In this document: positions 1 to 11,414 of the stretch, one piece after another
Numbering within the stretch: position 1 is the first letter of the stretch
Layout: each line of letters starts with the position of its first letter
NCBI GenBank assembly: GCA_000697665.1
Contig: KL197734.1
Span: 349,351-382,779, forward strand
DNA from: Jaapia argillacea MUCL 33604
Lineage: Eukaryota > Basidiomycota > Agaricomycetes > Jaapiales > Jaapiaceae
DNA: 33,429 bases
Direction of reading: 5' to 3'
Notes under the pieces: model-generated
Seen by the model: only the letters and a program-made list of their open reading frames with translations
What the model was told of the DNA's origin: nothing
The model's database searches: none
Position numbers and translations under genes: made by a program

Positions 1-1479
1 GGAGTTGGCCAGTGCAGTCTCGGAGGTGGAAGGGCTCGTGGAGTGTTAGTGGGATTGAGTGGCGCTTCTTTAGAGTATATTCTTAATTCAGTGCCCACAT
101 CAATCTAATCCAAGGTGTTATTCTCTGAAATACGGTCCTTGGCGCTAGCGATAAGGGGTGTCTATGGCTCATAGAGAAAAGTGACAAATGCTAGTGTTAT
201 TGAGTGCCGGAGACGCTTCCATTAAAGTGCTGTATGCATTTAGAAACAGTGACGATCCCTGGAAAACAAGTGCTCTTCGCTCTGGATGTTAAATAGCAAT
301 CATGTCTGGTCCAGAGCGCAAAGCACTCATCGGAAAAGTGACCAAGGCACTTTTCCTGCCAGTGCTATGGGCACTCGTGGGTACTCTTTTTGAGAGCGAC
401 GGACACTGGATTCGTAGAGCTTCCACCACTCTTTTTGAGTGGACTTCCTTCCCACAGTGTGTTTGAGTAAGTTGTGTGATCGGACAACTTCTTCAAAGGA
501 TTTCCGATGCAGTCGACAGGCTCTCCTCATACCGGTGCCAGCAGTTCTCGTTTCGTTCCGAAGCACCCACTGGCCTGATATCCGCTATTGCCGTAACACC
601 CACGTTCCTATTCCCACCCATTTTCTCGGGTGGGCAATGTTGAAGGACGTACCTTGATTCACTCGACTGTTGATATCATGAATCTCAATCTGACTCCTCG
701 CACCACAATGGACAAGTACTCATGCGACTCGGATGCGTAGCTTTTGCTAAATCCAGAATCATCATTTGCTTTGGGTTTGACAGCGCACTCTTGCACACCT
801 CCGTACGCGATCTCATCGTAGCGCTTACCCTGGTTTCTCATATTACTGAATCTAGTGGAGTCCACATTTTTGTGGGCGGATCCACACGGGATCCACGATA
901 TGCATGTCTGAAGTCGCCGTGGTCGGAGGTGGAGTCCAGAGGTACGAAGCAATGTGAGTGTTATCCCTTCAAACACTCTGTCGAGAGACCTCTCTAATGA
1001 AGAAACCCACAGCCACGGCATGATACGAGTGTTGGTACGAGTGTTATCCCACAATGAGGTGTCGGACATCCCTTGGATGAAGCTGGACACCTTCTAGTTA
1101 TTGGTATTCCACCGCCGTATTCGTGATCGGCGCACACGCGGCGGTTGTCCGAGACTCGGTGACCCGTAATTCAGTCACGACTTGGACCAGAACGGCGGAT
1201 CAGTCTCCTTGCGGACATCGGATTTTCAATCATCCATCCTGCCAGCGCCATAACCCAATTTCCTGTGTAGTGTATCCATCCCCCCCCCTTTCCATCCATC
1301 CTCTGCCCTCTCGGTTTTCGGCTGAAGGACCATACGTCTACCGTGTATCACCTTCTATACCCCATAGTCGCTCTTTTTTAATATTATTTTCTCTCTTTGG
1401 TTTGCTAGTACGTCTTTTCTCCGAATCAAGTGTGCAAATTTCGTTTTGACTCACCCTACACCCAGATTTATGTCCTCCG
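1..1479. other. non-coding or unrecognised sequence
   Basis: No exon chain or family motif could be built here on either strand. The open frames present, such as those near 439-657 (+) and 659-1090 (-), are low-complexity in meaning and have no recognisable domain or flanking splice structure. The last ~100 bases before the gene at 1480 are pyrimidine- and AT-rich (around 1370-1400), which fits a fungal promoter or leader, and a run of nine C lies near 1280. Confidence 0.4.
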
Positions 1480-4400
1480 ATGCCTCTCCAATCCTGTCGA
1501 AGCCCTGATTGCAAGCACAAAGGGTCTTGTGGGATGTTCTACCCTGCTGCAAATCAAGCTCCTGCCAGGAAGGAGTCCGATGTGTTATGCCTAGTTTGCC
1601 TTTGTGGGTGTTTTGGGAGTCAGCATTGGCATCCCAATGTGGTGCCTGAGGTACACCAGAGTTCGACGCAGCCAGTAAGGATCACTTTGTGCGATTTCTG
1701 TCTCCATCTAACATCCCCATTATCTTAGTCGACAAGTCAACCACAACCTCCACCTCCTAAGCCTGCATCATCTTACACATTTCCATCTTCGAGCTCATCC
1801 AAATTTACGCCTAACTACAATGTCTTCGCCGACAAGGCTCGAGAACGGAAGGATCGCCAACAACCTGGTGGCGAAGACACGGCTCGAGAACGGAAGTATC
1901 AACAACAATCCAGTTTGCAGGAAGGAATTGAGCGGCAGGCATTCGATCCAGCTTCGAGGGTATGAATGTCTTTTCGGATCTAATTCCCTCGTCCCTCATC
2001 CTCTCATCAGATTCATCAGAGCGCCTGGGACAGACTCACCTCCCGCCCTGACAAGCGCAAGAAGTCCGCCGATAAATCCAAGAAGTCAAACTCGCTGCAT
2101 GCTCCCCCCGCCAAGAAACCTCGGGAAGGAAAAGCGGTTGAATATACCTTCGTCCTATTCAATAGGACATCTGCTGTTGATTCGGGGGAGGCGTGTTGTC
2201 CAGATCGACGTCGGTGTGTTACCTTTGAATTATTCTATTACAATATGCTGATGTTTGTTAGATTCACATATCTTTACAACGCCGGCTTAGTGAAACCAAT
2301 CCGCATTACCGATCATTATACCCCATACGAGATTGATACTGCCGTCCAGGATGCCTTCGCGCACGTCCACCATGTTCAACTTTCAGGTTGGCGGCTTCTG
2401 CTTAAGGAAGGCCGAGGTCAAGGTGCAAGCCCACGTCTCACACCATTTTACCAAGCCAGCCCCAATATTACGATGTTCGACCTCTCCGCGTACGTTCCCC
2501 ATACAATCTACTCTTCGTACTACTTACCCCTTGGTGGCTCCAGTAATGCTGACCGCCTCCGACATTCGCCAAAGTTCGGAAATGTTCTCTTCATTGCTCT
2601 CGCTCGAGGATCTGAAGATATATCCATCAACGGAGAGTCGGATGCTTCAGGCGGAGACGAGTCCAACGCTGGCATTGGCACCGATACCAACACTGACACC
2701 GACTCTGATGGCCCACGGAACGCATCTGCAGCACCGGCAGACATGCCGCCCAAGAAGTCGCCACTACCGAGCTTCAAGGCATTTAGCGATGACCATCAGC
2801 GGGTGCGTCATCTTTACACGAGTCACTTGACTATCTTCCATTATGTTGCTGATAATGTTATAGCTCAATCCGAGTGTTGGAAGCGTGAGCCTACCTTTCA
2901 GGCGTAAACTCTCGATCTCACTCGTCTTTGAATACTCCTTGCAGGCTCAACCACCAGACCACGACGAGCATGGTGGGAAGAATCCACGGCGTAGTGGTTC
3001 ACCGGACCTATTCAGCGAACGTCTGTTCTCTCTCTTCTTACCGCTGACCCCAATCATGTTGATATGTGTGTTCAGAACCCAAGACATGTATCTCTGATGT
3101 CCACCGCCTCACAGTCAACCTGAATTACGCGCCACGTCCAAAGACAAAGGTCCCAGCTTGGGTATGTTCATACCCCTCGTCTCTTTATACTATCTCATCC
3201 TCAGCTTGTTCCCCATTAGTGGCCGACATCTCCAAGGACCCATTTTCGCAACATTCTTGATTCCTCTGATCGTCTAACGACTCAACTCGATCTTGTCCGC
3301 CATAAGCCTCCAGGTGGTCGTGTTGCAGCTATACTGGAACTGATCCTACCCGATGTTAATCAACAACTGGTGGTTCCCCTTGACTCCCTCCGCGACTTGG
3401 CTTCGAGGCTGAACACGATCACAACACTACCCGCGGATGAGCAAATCCAGATTCGTGCCGACTTTGCAGATCAATTCCTACTTGGACCGTTTGGACTGCA
3501 TCGTCCAATCCAATTCCTCAATGATTTCTACATCTTATTTGAAGCCAATCGGGATTATATCTCAACCAACGAGTTTTCATACGGCGCTGACCTCGTCAAC
3601 TCTGTTGCGACACCACTTCTATCCCTCCTTCTTCATTTCCGAACAAGTACTGATCGTAGCGAGTACGATCCCGGTGGATTTGGGGAGCTTCGAGAACAGC
3701 TCCGCACTGGACGTAACAAATTTGGGGTATTTACCAGGTTCTAACCTCGTCGTCAACGAGACTAATGTAACTCTCTAGGTTGCTGATGCCACTGATCGCC
3801 TCGAAATTTCTCGACTTCACATTCACACTGATAGTATCAGTGAGATGGCGAAGGCCATGGTCGCCGATTTTCAGCACTGCTCAGATTCAACCATGATGTC
3901 TGATTCGAAGCTCCTCCTTGGAGAGTATGGTATCGATGGATTCATGACCAATATTGTCAATCGCCTTTTGGACTCCATGGCCCTCGATGACCGAAGGTAT
4001 GGTCCGTTGATGGAGTTGGTTGACAAGTTTTGTCATGCTCTCGCTCGGCGGATGAGTAACTATAAGAAGGTCATTGTCCTCTCCTGGTTACTTGTCCTCA
4101 CCGTTGTCTAACCTAACCTGTTCTCTTTCTTTCGATAGAGCACGGGCAAGCAGAAGAAAGAACCACGACAGGTCTGCTTTCACCTTTCTTGATCCATCCC
4201 CGATGCTGACGACATCATCCCATTCTAGGTGTCCGTTGATCCATCCAACGAATCTGTTGATGGGAACAAGGGCGAGAGCAAGAGGGAAGGAGCTAGTAAG
4301 GGATCGGAAGCCCGCTACAAGACTAGGAGTAGTGCAAAGGTGTTGCAGGGTGGAACAATGTAATTACGGTCGGCGTGAAGTTCAACGCAAGTATGTAGCC

Positions 4401-5221
4401 GATGGTCCCGCCGTTTACTAGGGATAATCCTCTATTCATATACGACTCAGATGATGGATCAGACATTTCGGTAAGAAAGTGCAAGGAGCAGCCTCCGGAT
4501 GATCTTTTTGAGGAAAGCGACGATAATGACAAATCAATGTTTGATGGAGAGCGTTGTATGTTTGAGTTCTCCAGTTCAACGAGAATCTTTCTAACCTCAG
4601 GCTCCCCATTAGATCAGCCTGAGGACGACTGTTACTGCTCCTCCGGTGGCGTATCAGATGGATTCCTGTCCGAGTCAGAAGGCACATTTCCCATACCGCC
4701 GTCGAAGAACATTCCAACTACTCCCATGCCATCATCCCCTACTCCTGTTGCTCCACGAGCGAAATTTCCCTACCCTGAAACACGTGGTGAGCGTACCGAT
4801 CCCCGTCCACCACCGAATACCTCAAGCTTGCCTCAACCTCCTCACATCACCCCACCTCCAAGGCCGAAACCAAGACCAGCATACAAGATGAGCCGCACAC
4901 CCGAGGATCTTCTGAACAACCTGTTTAGGGTTCCAACATACGAGCTTCTTGACAAAATTCTAACCGATTTTCCGCACCCAACTGTGGAACGCCGAAAAAA
5001 TTGGGAAGAAATTAAGTTATACCCTTTAGAGAAGCGATGGTACCAGGTATTGTTGGTGCGTCCTATCTGATCAACTCTTCTGGGCCTATTCATGTTCAAT
5101 GACCATTCCCCCCCCTCTAAAGATATATCACCCAGACAAAAATCGTGGCTTAGACGAAGCTTGGATAAAGAAATGCGAGGGTATTACAAAAGTGTTGAAT
5201 GAGCGATTTGCACGTCGTTAG
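1480..5221 (+). CDS. Cys-rich, J-domain (DnaJ-like) protein, 15 exons
   Basis: Fifteen exons join in consistent phase: 1480-1674, 1729-1959, 2011-2213, 2262-2489, 2544-2802, 2864-2884, 2945-3020, 3076-3161, 3220-3726, 3779-4069, 4139-4171, 4229-4339, 4399-4555, 4613-5046, 5123-5221. Together they give 2931 nt, about 976 aa. The N-terminus has a Cys/His-rich, probably metal-binding segment (residues ~6-50, with C-x4-C-x5-C and a later CLVCLCGCFGSQH). The middle is unrecognised, with acidic, Ser/Pro and Lys-rich linkers. The C-terminus resembles J-domain helices II-III: LEKRWYQIYHPDKN, then a basic helix. The HPD tripeptide is at ~947-949, created by splicing of the last intron. J-domains stimulate Hsp70 ATPase activity, but helix I is unclear, so co-chaperone activity is inferred. 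The gene converges on the integrase 67 bp away. Fifteen open, phase-matched exons argue that it is functional. The start at 1480 is the first ATG in this frame of exon 1. The middle exon borders are less certain than the last. Confidence 0.7.
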
Positions 5222-5288
5222 GGCTTTGTACCATACAATATCAGTCCGTGTCATTATCCAAGTTGTGCGCTCCATTCCGAGGATGTGT

Positions 5289-7055
5289 CTACTCATTGTC
5301 TTCTGCAAAGTAGCTAGAGAGACGTACAACAGACTCGCAGTATACATCAATCCCCCAGTTCTCGTCCTCTCGCATCGGATCCATGTCCTTCAAAAGCTCG
5401 CGAACTGCTTCAATCTCTGAATCATCGTTAATGAACAAACCTGCCTCACGCTCTGCTTCTGGGTCAGGGAATTCTTCGTCTTCTCGATGAGTGGGATCTT
5501 CATTTAGCTCGTCGGTGGGTGGAAGAGGAACCTCTGGATCATGGCCATATGAAGGATCAGATGCGGATCGGATGTCGTCACCTGGGTCAGACCAGTAGCC
5601 CCGATTGATGGCAAGCTCCTTGCTCAATTGGTAGATGGCGGTTGGTGTTTTGTTCCCAGCTGTACGGACCTTGTGATTGTTCCAAGATGATGTGGTTTCG
5701 TCGAGAGACTTCTGGATGTGGGGTTGGAAAACGAAATACAAACACAATCGATGGGTTATCAAATCCATATTGAGGAGGCCAATTTCTTCAAGATGCAGGA
5801 ATATTTGCCTGAAAGATTCAATTGTGTCGTGGCGAACATCCCTCCACAAACGTTCAATCCTGATGTTTTGAACAGACCTTCCGAAAAGAGTTGGGACATT
5901 GGCGAGAAGCGAGAAATTGATGACTAACCTCCCTCGGAGATATGCACGATGGGGTTCCCCCCACTGGGTTATCATGTACCGTTCCACCCTGTTATTCTCC
6001 AACCCATAATCACCTCTAGCACGGCTTGGCCAGCCAAACCGTCGAACCCCCCTCATGAATAAGGCCTCCACAGTGGTTTGTCGCTTATTGTTGCAACAGG
6101 TGAGATATATGATCAGCCTCGAGTAACCGTCGATGCAACCGTGGATCCAGAATCCCCAAGGCCGTATTTTCTCGTTGGCGTCGTGGTGCCACAGCGAATT
6201 GGCACCACGGACTCGGTAGACACGTCGTTTGATGACACCAGTCCATCTGAATTGGTTTGCATGAGAGATGATCCTGAAATTAACAGTATGATTACAGGCA
6301 TACCTTGCGAGAACTCCAATTGCATCCACCCGTCGTAAACTCTCCTGGACTCGCTCGGAAGAAACATGGATGCCCAAAGCTTCCAGATGGCCCATAACAA
6401 TGGAGGACCCCGCAAGGGGGTGAGCAAGAGAGATCGCGGAAACTCTCTCATCGAGCTCGTCATCGGATATCTCAGTGAATGGTCGGCGACCTGTCGAGAT
6501 GTTCGCGCGTTCGAGGTGGTAGTACAGTGTTCTCCGAGAGGCACCCATAGCATCGGCTATAGCATCCCACGTGTTTCCAAGGTTGTGTAGCTCCAGGGCA
6601 CGATTGAGATCGAGGTCGTAACGGGGCCGACCGCGAGCTCCAGTTTGGACTACACGAAGGCCCAAATTTCGCAGTGGGGGAGGCTCCTCTCGAAACAACT
6701 CTAATGGTGTTACAACACGCACAACCTCCTCCATCAAGCCAGCTATGTCGTCCTCGTTGAGCCATGGGTCATTAAAGTTAAGGAGGACGAGATTTATGGC
6801 GTGAAGCTGTCGAACCGCACGTTCAACAGCGAATGGCTCCACATTGGGGAGAGAGTCGACAATGAATTGGGCGTCATTCAGAATCCGTTGGGAATGTGTG
6901 AGGAAGACACCAGTGGGATCGTCATCTCTTGAAGTCGCCATAGACGAGGGAAGCCAAAAACCAACGCCCCGAGAAATGTGATCGGGATTGCAGAAATTGA
7001 GTCCAATAAGGAAATAGGAATCACTCCGATCCGCTTTGTTAACGTCGTCGCTCAT
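5289..7055 (-). CDS. DDE-type integrase/transposase with N-terminal helix-turn-helix
   Basis: A 588-codon open frame encodes an integrase-core protein of the kind often annotated in Agaricomycetes. Around unspliced residues 141-188 (from RGRPRYDLDL to SRRTLYYHLERANIS) lies a helix-turn-helix of the resolvase/Hin type. The catalytic core follows: WHHDANEK, IHGCIDGYSRLIIYL, RGDYGLEN and NIRIERLWRDV. Two stretches, 6247-6303 (57 nt) and 5878-5928 (51 nt), begin GT and end AG. They interrupt the conserved core without any stop and are best read as in-frame introns. Removing both gives ~552 aa with D273, D330 and E365, a DD34E spacing. The protein should catalyse strand transfer of a mobile element in the nucleus. 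All three acidic residues and the frame are intact, so it may be active or domesticated. No terminal inverted repeats were found by eye. The upstream ATG at 7055 is used here; another ATG (MATSRDDD, near residue 40) is equally possible. Confidence 0.85.
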   Translation of the reverse strand: MSDDVNKADRSDSYFLIGLNFCNPDHISRGVGFWLPSSMATSRDDDPTGVFLTHSQRILNDAQFIVDSLPNVEPFAVERAVRQLHAINLVLLNFNDPWLNEDDIAGLMEEVVRVVTPLELFREEPPPLRNLGLRVVQTGARGRPRYDLDLNRALELHNLGNTWDAIADAMGASRRTLYYHLERANISTGRRPFTEISDDELDERVSAISLAHPLAGSSIVMGHLEALGIHVSSERVQESLRRVDAIGVLARYACNHTVNFRIISHANQFRWTGVIKRRVYRVRGANSLWHHDANEKIRPWGFWIHGCIDGYSRLIIYLTCCNNKRQTTVEALFMRGVRRFGWPSRARGDYGLENNRVERYMITQWGEPHRAYLRGRLVINFSLLANVPTLFGRSVQNIRIERLWRDVRHDTIESFRQIFLHLEEIGLLNMDLITHRLCLYFVFQPHIQKSLDETTSSWNNHKVRTAGNKTPTAIYQLSKELAINRGYWSDPGDDIRSASDPSYGHDPEVPLPPTDELNEDPTHREDEEFPDPEAEREAGLFINDDSEIEAVRELLKDMDPMREDENWGIDVYCESVVRLSSYFAEDNE

Positions 7056-8611
7056 GGCTGATCAATTGACAGCGTCGGAATACGGGTCATCATCCTGGTA
7101 GGCTACGGAGGCTTTGTGTTGGTGAGAGACAGTGATGGGGGGTGACTGTGCAGACAAGGTCGGGGGGGGGGGGGGCACGTTGGTCGACTTCTGCGGGAAA
7201 CATGACCCAGCGGTCCTGTTCCCTTTCCATTACACTGAGCAGTGTTCCGCTTGACAGATGCTTTGCAGGGAGCCTTGAGCCTTGAGCCCTTGGAGCATTG
7301 AAAGTGGCTGACGAAGGTGAAGGTAGTGGTTCACCGAACGCGACGCGATCCACGCTTGGCATCTTGTCGAACTGACCCACTTGTAGAAACATTCAACTTG
7401 CAGAATCCACCCACTTGCAGAAATCGCACACTTGCAAAAATCATCCACTTGCAAGAATCATCAACTTGAAGAGCCCATCCACTTGCGGAAACCCTCCCCA
7501 TGCAGGATCGGAGCCTACAGAGAAGTGGGCGTACTTGTACGTGTCGACAACTTTGCACAGATATTGCGTTGTCCATAAGTCCCCAGCTGTTGCATAACGA
7601 GCCAGAACCCTAGCTTGCAAATGCAACGACTTCACAACTTGTTAAAAAGTCAAACTTCCGGTCGCCACCAACATGTACCGGCACCATCACTTGCAAACTC
7701 AAATTTTTGCACAGTATATGTGCCATAAACGTCGACCCGCATCGGTGACGGGAGCCATGCTAGGTAAATACATCCATTTCTGGGAGGCTGAACAAGAGGA
7801 GCGCTTTCCTCTGGATGGATATCGTAAGGAAGGACCCCGCTACCAGATACTGTAGCTCAATAACATACAGTACACCCGCCTATAACCCCCATTCACCTTG
7901 TGACGCTATGCTCTCGGAGGAACTTGGAAGGAGGATATGGCGGGGTTGTGTAAGGGAGTCATGTTCTTGGGTCACTATTCAATATCCTGGGCGTGGTTAC
8001 GGAGTCAAACAGTCGAGGAGGAAGGCAAAGGAGTTGCCTCCCATTGCAGCACTTGTCAGAATCCTGCGGAAAGATTTGAAAACGGGATGGAGCGGAATCG
8101 AGTCCTCCGTGGTCTGGCACGGGGCTGCCATATGCGTTTCGGCGTTCAGTTTCAGAGCCAGGCAAGGGATTTTGTTCAGCGAATACGTACCAGCTACAGT
8201 TCACCGTCGTGCTAAGATATGCTCCCTTTCGTCCGGATTTCCTGCTTTTCCGTCCCGCCGTCGAAACAACCCTCTACGCAGGTACGGTTGCAAAACTGCG
8301 TCAGTTTGAGCGCTCCGGGACTGACCTAACAGGAATAAGGGTCCTTCGCCATTGAATCAACCACGGCTGCTCCCACGGCCAGGCAGTGTAGACGCCCACC
8401 CTCTGCAACCTGTACTCTTTGAATCCATCTCTGAACGTTCAGTCTCTCTTTTCCCGTTCAACATCTGTGGAGGTGTTGTGCGGTGTTCTCTAGCTACACC
8501 CCTCTGATATACTGTATCCGCACAATCTCAATCTCAATCAGTCCAAGAATCCAGCTGCGGTGTCATCACTCGCCAAGGCAGCTCACGACAGTCGTCTGAT
8601 CCTCTACATCG
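7056..8611. other. intergenic region with minisatellite and G14 run
   Basis: This stretch lies between the divergent starts of the integrase and the first kinase, so it should hold both promoters. It contains an uninterrupted run of 14 G at 7162-7175 and a 17-bp minisatellite, listed separately. The longest open frame, 7815-8309 (+), has no recognisable motif and no splice context, and I do not support it as a gene. Confidence 0.4.
7379..7497. repeat. 17-bp minisatellite, seven units
   Basis: Seven consecutive units of exactly 17 bp each begin ACTTG, at 7379, 7396, 7413, 7430, 7447, 7464 and 7481. The consensus is close to ACTTGCAGAAATCATCC. Units differ by several substitutions but not in length. 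A weaker eighth unit may follow at 7498. Scattered ACTTGCAA words recur downstream near 7688. There are no unique spacers between units, so it is not CRISPR-like. Confidence 0.85.
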
Positions 8612-10750
8612 ATGCAAGGCCCGGAATACGAGAACGATTGGGTGAAGTTCGACGGAGGGATGGATTCCGACCGTGTTTCGCCTCTCAGACCTCCCATTGT
8701 GCGTTCAATCTCCATACCCCCACCCCTGTCGAATGTAAGCATCATTCCTGACTTGATTCAGACGGCTGGCGGGCCGTCCCTTCTCCGCAGCTATGACTTC
8801 CAGGTAAAATCGGACAGCCCCCATATCACACCAGTGGATCTTAGCAGTCGTGTTGTCGTTGTGGAAGGTCCACTGTGCGGCGGCGCTTCGTGCGACATCT
8901 ATACCGGTGAATTCGACCGGGAGACCGGGAGAAAAGAGAAGGTCGCGATGAAGCAGCTTAGAATATTTCTAAATTGGAAGGACGAAGACCGAATTATGGC
9001 AATGAAAGTGTGTCACATCACAATCTTTGCCTCTGCAATATTTCTATGGCATTCACTCTGATATTTTCACAGCTATTTCGTCGAGAAATCAAAATCTGGT
9101 CAAGTTTTGACCATCCTAACATCTTGCCCTTCTACGGTTTTGCAACCGATGCCTCTCGTTTCTTCTTAATTTCTCCGTGGGCTGCATCTGGAAACATAAT
9201 GGAATACCTTAAACGATGTCCCGGTGCTAGTCGTCATGCATTGGTGGGTCCCAATTTGCCCTCATTATCGCCGTAATGCCGCTAAACCTTTCAAACCCCA
9301 GGTCTTACAAATTGCCAAGGCATTAGAATATCTTCATGGACGGGTTCCATGTGGATACGTGCATGGAGACTTGAAGGGGGTGAGTGTGTAATATGCCACC
9401 ATCCCGTTTTGGAGGTTTAATTGCCGTGCAGGACAATGTACTCATCTCAGAATGGGGTACTGCTCTCGTTTGCGATTTCGGATTGACACGTCGCCTCGAA
9501 AAAGTGGCATCAATGACTGCTACCCCTTCTAAGAGATCGCCTATTGGACATATCCGCTTCACAGCACCTGAGCTCTTCCACTCAGATTCTAAACCAACAA
9601 GGGAGAGTGACATTTTTGCCTTCGCTTGTTTAGTTATTCAGGTTCACATTCTTTGGGTATCCCTATCTTCGCGATTGCTCATTTTTCCTCTGCACCTTCC
9701 ATCTTTTCTGCAGATCTTCACGGGGCAGCAGCCATATCACGAGCTCTCCGACCTACAAGTGCTCAATGTGGTGACAAATGGTGGGATTCCCCCTCGACCG
9801 GTGGATACCGTAGCTCGAGAAGCTGGGTTTACAGATGCCTGGTGGAATCTCATCACATTTTGCATGATTGCTACCCCTTCTCAAAGGCCCGCCATGAGTG
9901 TGATTGTGGGTATGCTAGCAAGTACTGAGTTTGCTGAGCAATGTCCGGCAAGTATTTCATTCAGGTTACCAAGAACACAGACTTACGGTTTCGGGTACAA
10001 ATGCAGACCCAGGACATCGATAAAGACTTGGGTCAATCGTCTAACGGCTCCTCAAGAGCTCCCTCTCCTTCCTTACCTCTGCCGTTCGACTTGCCCTTTC
10101 CCCACATTCCTAACCGCGACTCAGTTGTGACCACCTTGGACCTCGAATCGAACTCCCCATCCGGATTTTCTCAACCGTTTCGGCCAGAAACTACCGTGAG
10201 TGTTCCATTGGAGTAACATGGATTCCCATTTAGAAGTTTCCACTTTCGAAACTAGCACACGTATAGTGTCCGACCCAGCCCACCTTCCAGTCAGATCTTC
10301 ACGTTTGCTAGCTATTTGCAAACTGATGAACCTCCAACACCTCCTCCTAAGGACTTCCGGCTCTTTCTCAATCGCAACAGATCTAACTCAGCATTAACTG
10401 CCTTTGACTGGGAATCTTCGAGTGATCTAGCCCTCCAGGACACCACCTCAACCCACGCGTGGGATCCCAGAGCTTCAACTCCCTCCTCAATCGCTTTGAC
10501 GTCACCCATTCACAGCATTGGGTCTCCTTCGAGTAGGCCAAGTTCATTTGTGGCGGCTTCACCCCTCGATCTCGGGTCCACTATTCCACCAGATTCGACG
10601 AAATTACCTCCGAGCCAGACCCCACGTCCCACAATACAAGAAGCTTTTCCCAGGCGGAACGCAGATACTCCTCGCAACATACCCAAACCCCGGGGACGGC
10701 GCTTCAAACTCAAGTCGTTGACCAAGTCAGATAGTTGCATCGTAATGTAG
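8612..10750 (+). CDS. TKL-type protein kinase with C-terminal CaaX box
   Basis: Eight exons (8612-8698, 8762-9007, 9073-9243, 9302-9379, 9432-9641, 9714-9905, 9965-10195, 10295-10750) give 556 aa, every exon a multiple of three. Kinase landmarks: Gly-rich loop GPLCGGAS at 65-72, VAMK Lys93, alpha-C Glu116 (RREIKIW), catalytic YVHGDLKGDN with Asp191, DFG at 209-211, APE at 239-241, and the subdomain XI arginine in QRPAMSVI. The catalytic HRD arginine is replaced by Gly (HGD), a common feature of the tyrosine-kinase-like families expanded in Agaricomycetes, so activation-loop control probably differs from RD kinases. A Ser/Pro-rich tail (~330-556) ends in a basic cluster (PRGRRFKLKSLTKS) and then C-I-V-M, a CaaX box of the kind used for farnesylation. 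Membrane anchoring is therefore inferred. A paralog lies on the opposite strand at 28389-30868. The kinase-domain joins are well supported by the paralog; the two tail introns less so. Confidence 0.85.
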
Positions 10751-11414
10751 AGTCACTAGAAAGGCCGTGATAGGTCTCGATCCTCCCTTGCATTTCCTTT
10801 GAACTCTTCACTTCATTGATATCTCTGTACGCGCGTAGTACAGATAATACCACCATAAACCGACGATAGCACTGTATCCTTTACATCTTCAGTCTCCTGC
10901 TCTCATTGGGGTCTTAGCGATTACTTTGAATGGAAATCCATAAAGGCGAGCGTCTCAGTAGGGCAATTGTAGCATACTTGGATGGATTCTGGGTAAGTCC
11001 GCGAGATAAGACGAAAGGGAGAGGGGAGGAGAGGGAGGGAAACGGACGACACCGACATGTCCTAAGCCTACCAGTCGACACTAATTCCCTATCATCCACT
11101 TCCACGTGCCGCATACCTTGGAGTGTCCACCCTGAAATGGATATGTCGCAGGACCACTTTCGGATATGAGGATGCTGGCGAGTTGAGAGTCGATCTTACG
11201 GCCCGGGAGTGATAGAGATACACGCCAGGATTGGCCTGAATTGACTCGCATGCCATATGCCGGCGGAGTTCCACTTCATTGGCATTAGGTTGCTACAAAG
11301 TAGACCTCATTTCTGAGAACCGAGTGCAGAATTGAACTCACTTCGCATAGTTCTAACCCCTCTGGTTTCGCACATCACACAACCTTGTCGTGGGTACGAC
11401 GCCTCCCCTCCTCC
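10751..11414. other. intergenic sequence, no gene seen
   Basis: This follows the kinase stop codon and ends at the target duplication of the DNA transposon. Short open frames (for example 10930-11169, +) show no domain, and I could not chain them. Purine-rich stretches occur near 11010-11045. The inverted copy of the transposon tip word GCCTCCCC at 11401-11408 could fold back on the left terminal repeat. Confidence 0.4.

Noticed and set aside
659-1090. 143-codon open frame on the minus strand as a gene
   Set aside because: No recognisable motif, no splice context and no supporting neighbour.
2520-2777. Minus-strand open frame opposite exon 5 of the J-domain gene
   Set aside because: A shadow of the coding strand with no independent support.
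1278-7175. C-run near 1280 and G-run at 7162-7175 as terminal inverted repeats of a J-domain/integrase element
   Set aside because: Only the homopolymers match; the flanking sequence does not pair and no target duplication is seen.
7379-7497. CRISPR-like array
   Set aside because: Units are directly adjacent with no unique spacers, and the genome is eukaryotic.
7815-8309. 164-codon open frame on the plus strand as a gene
   Set aside because: Composition is not convincing and it has no domain; it lies in a promoter region.
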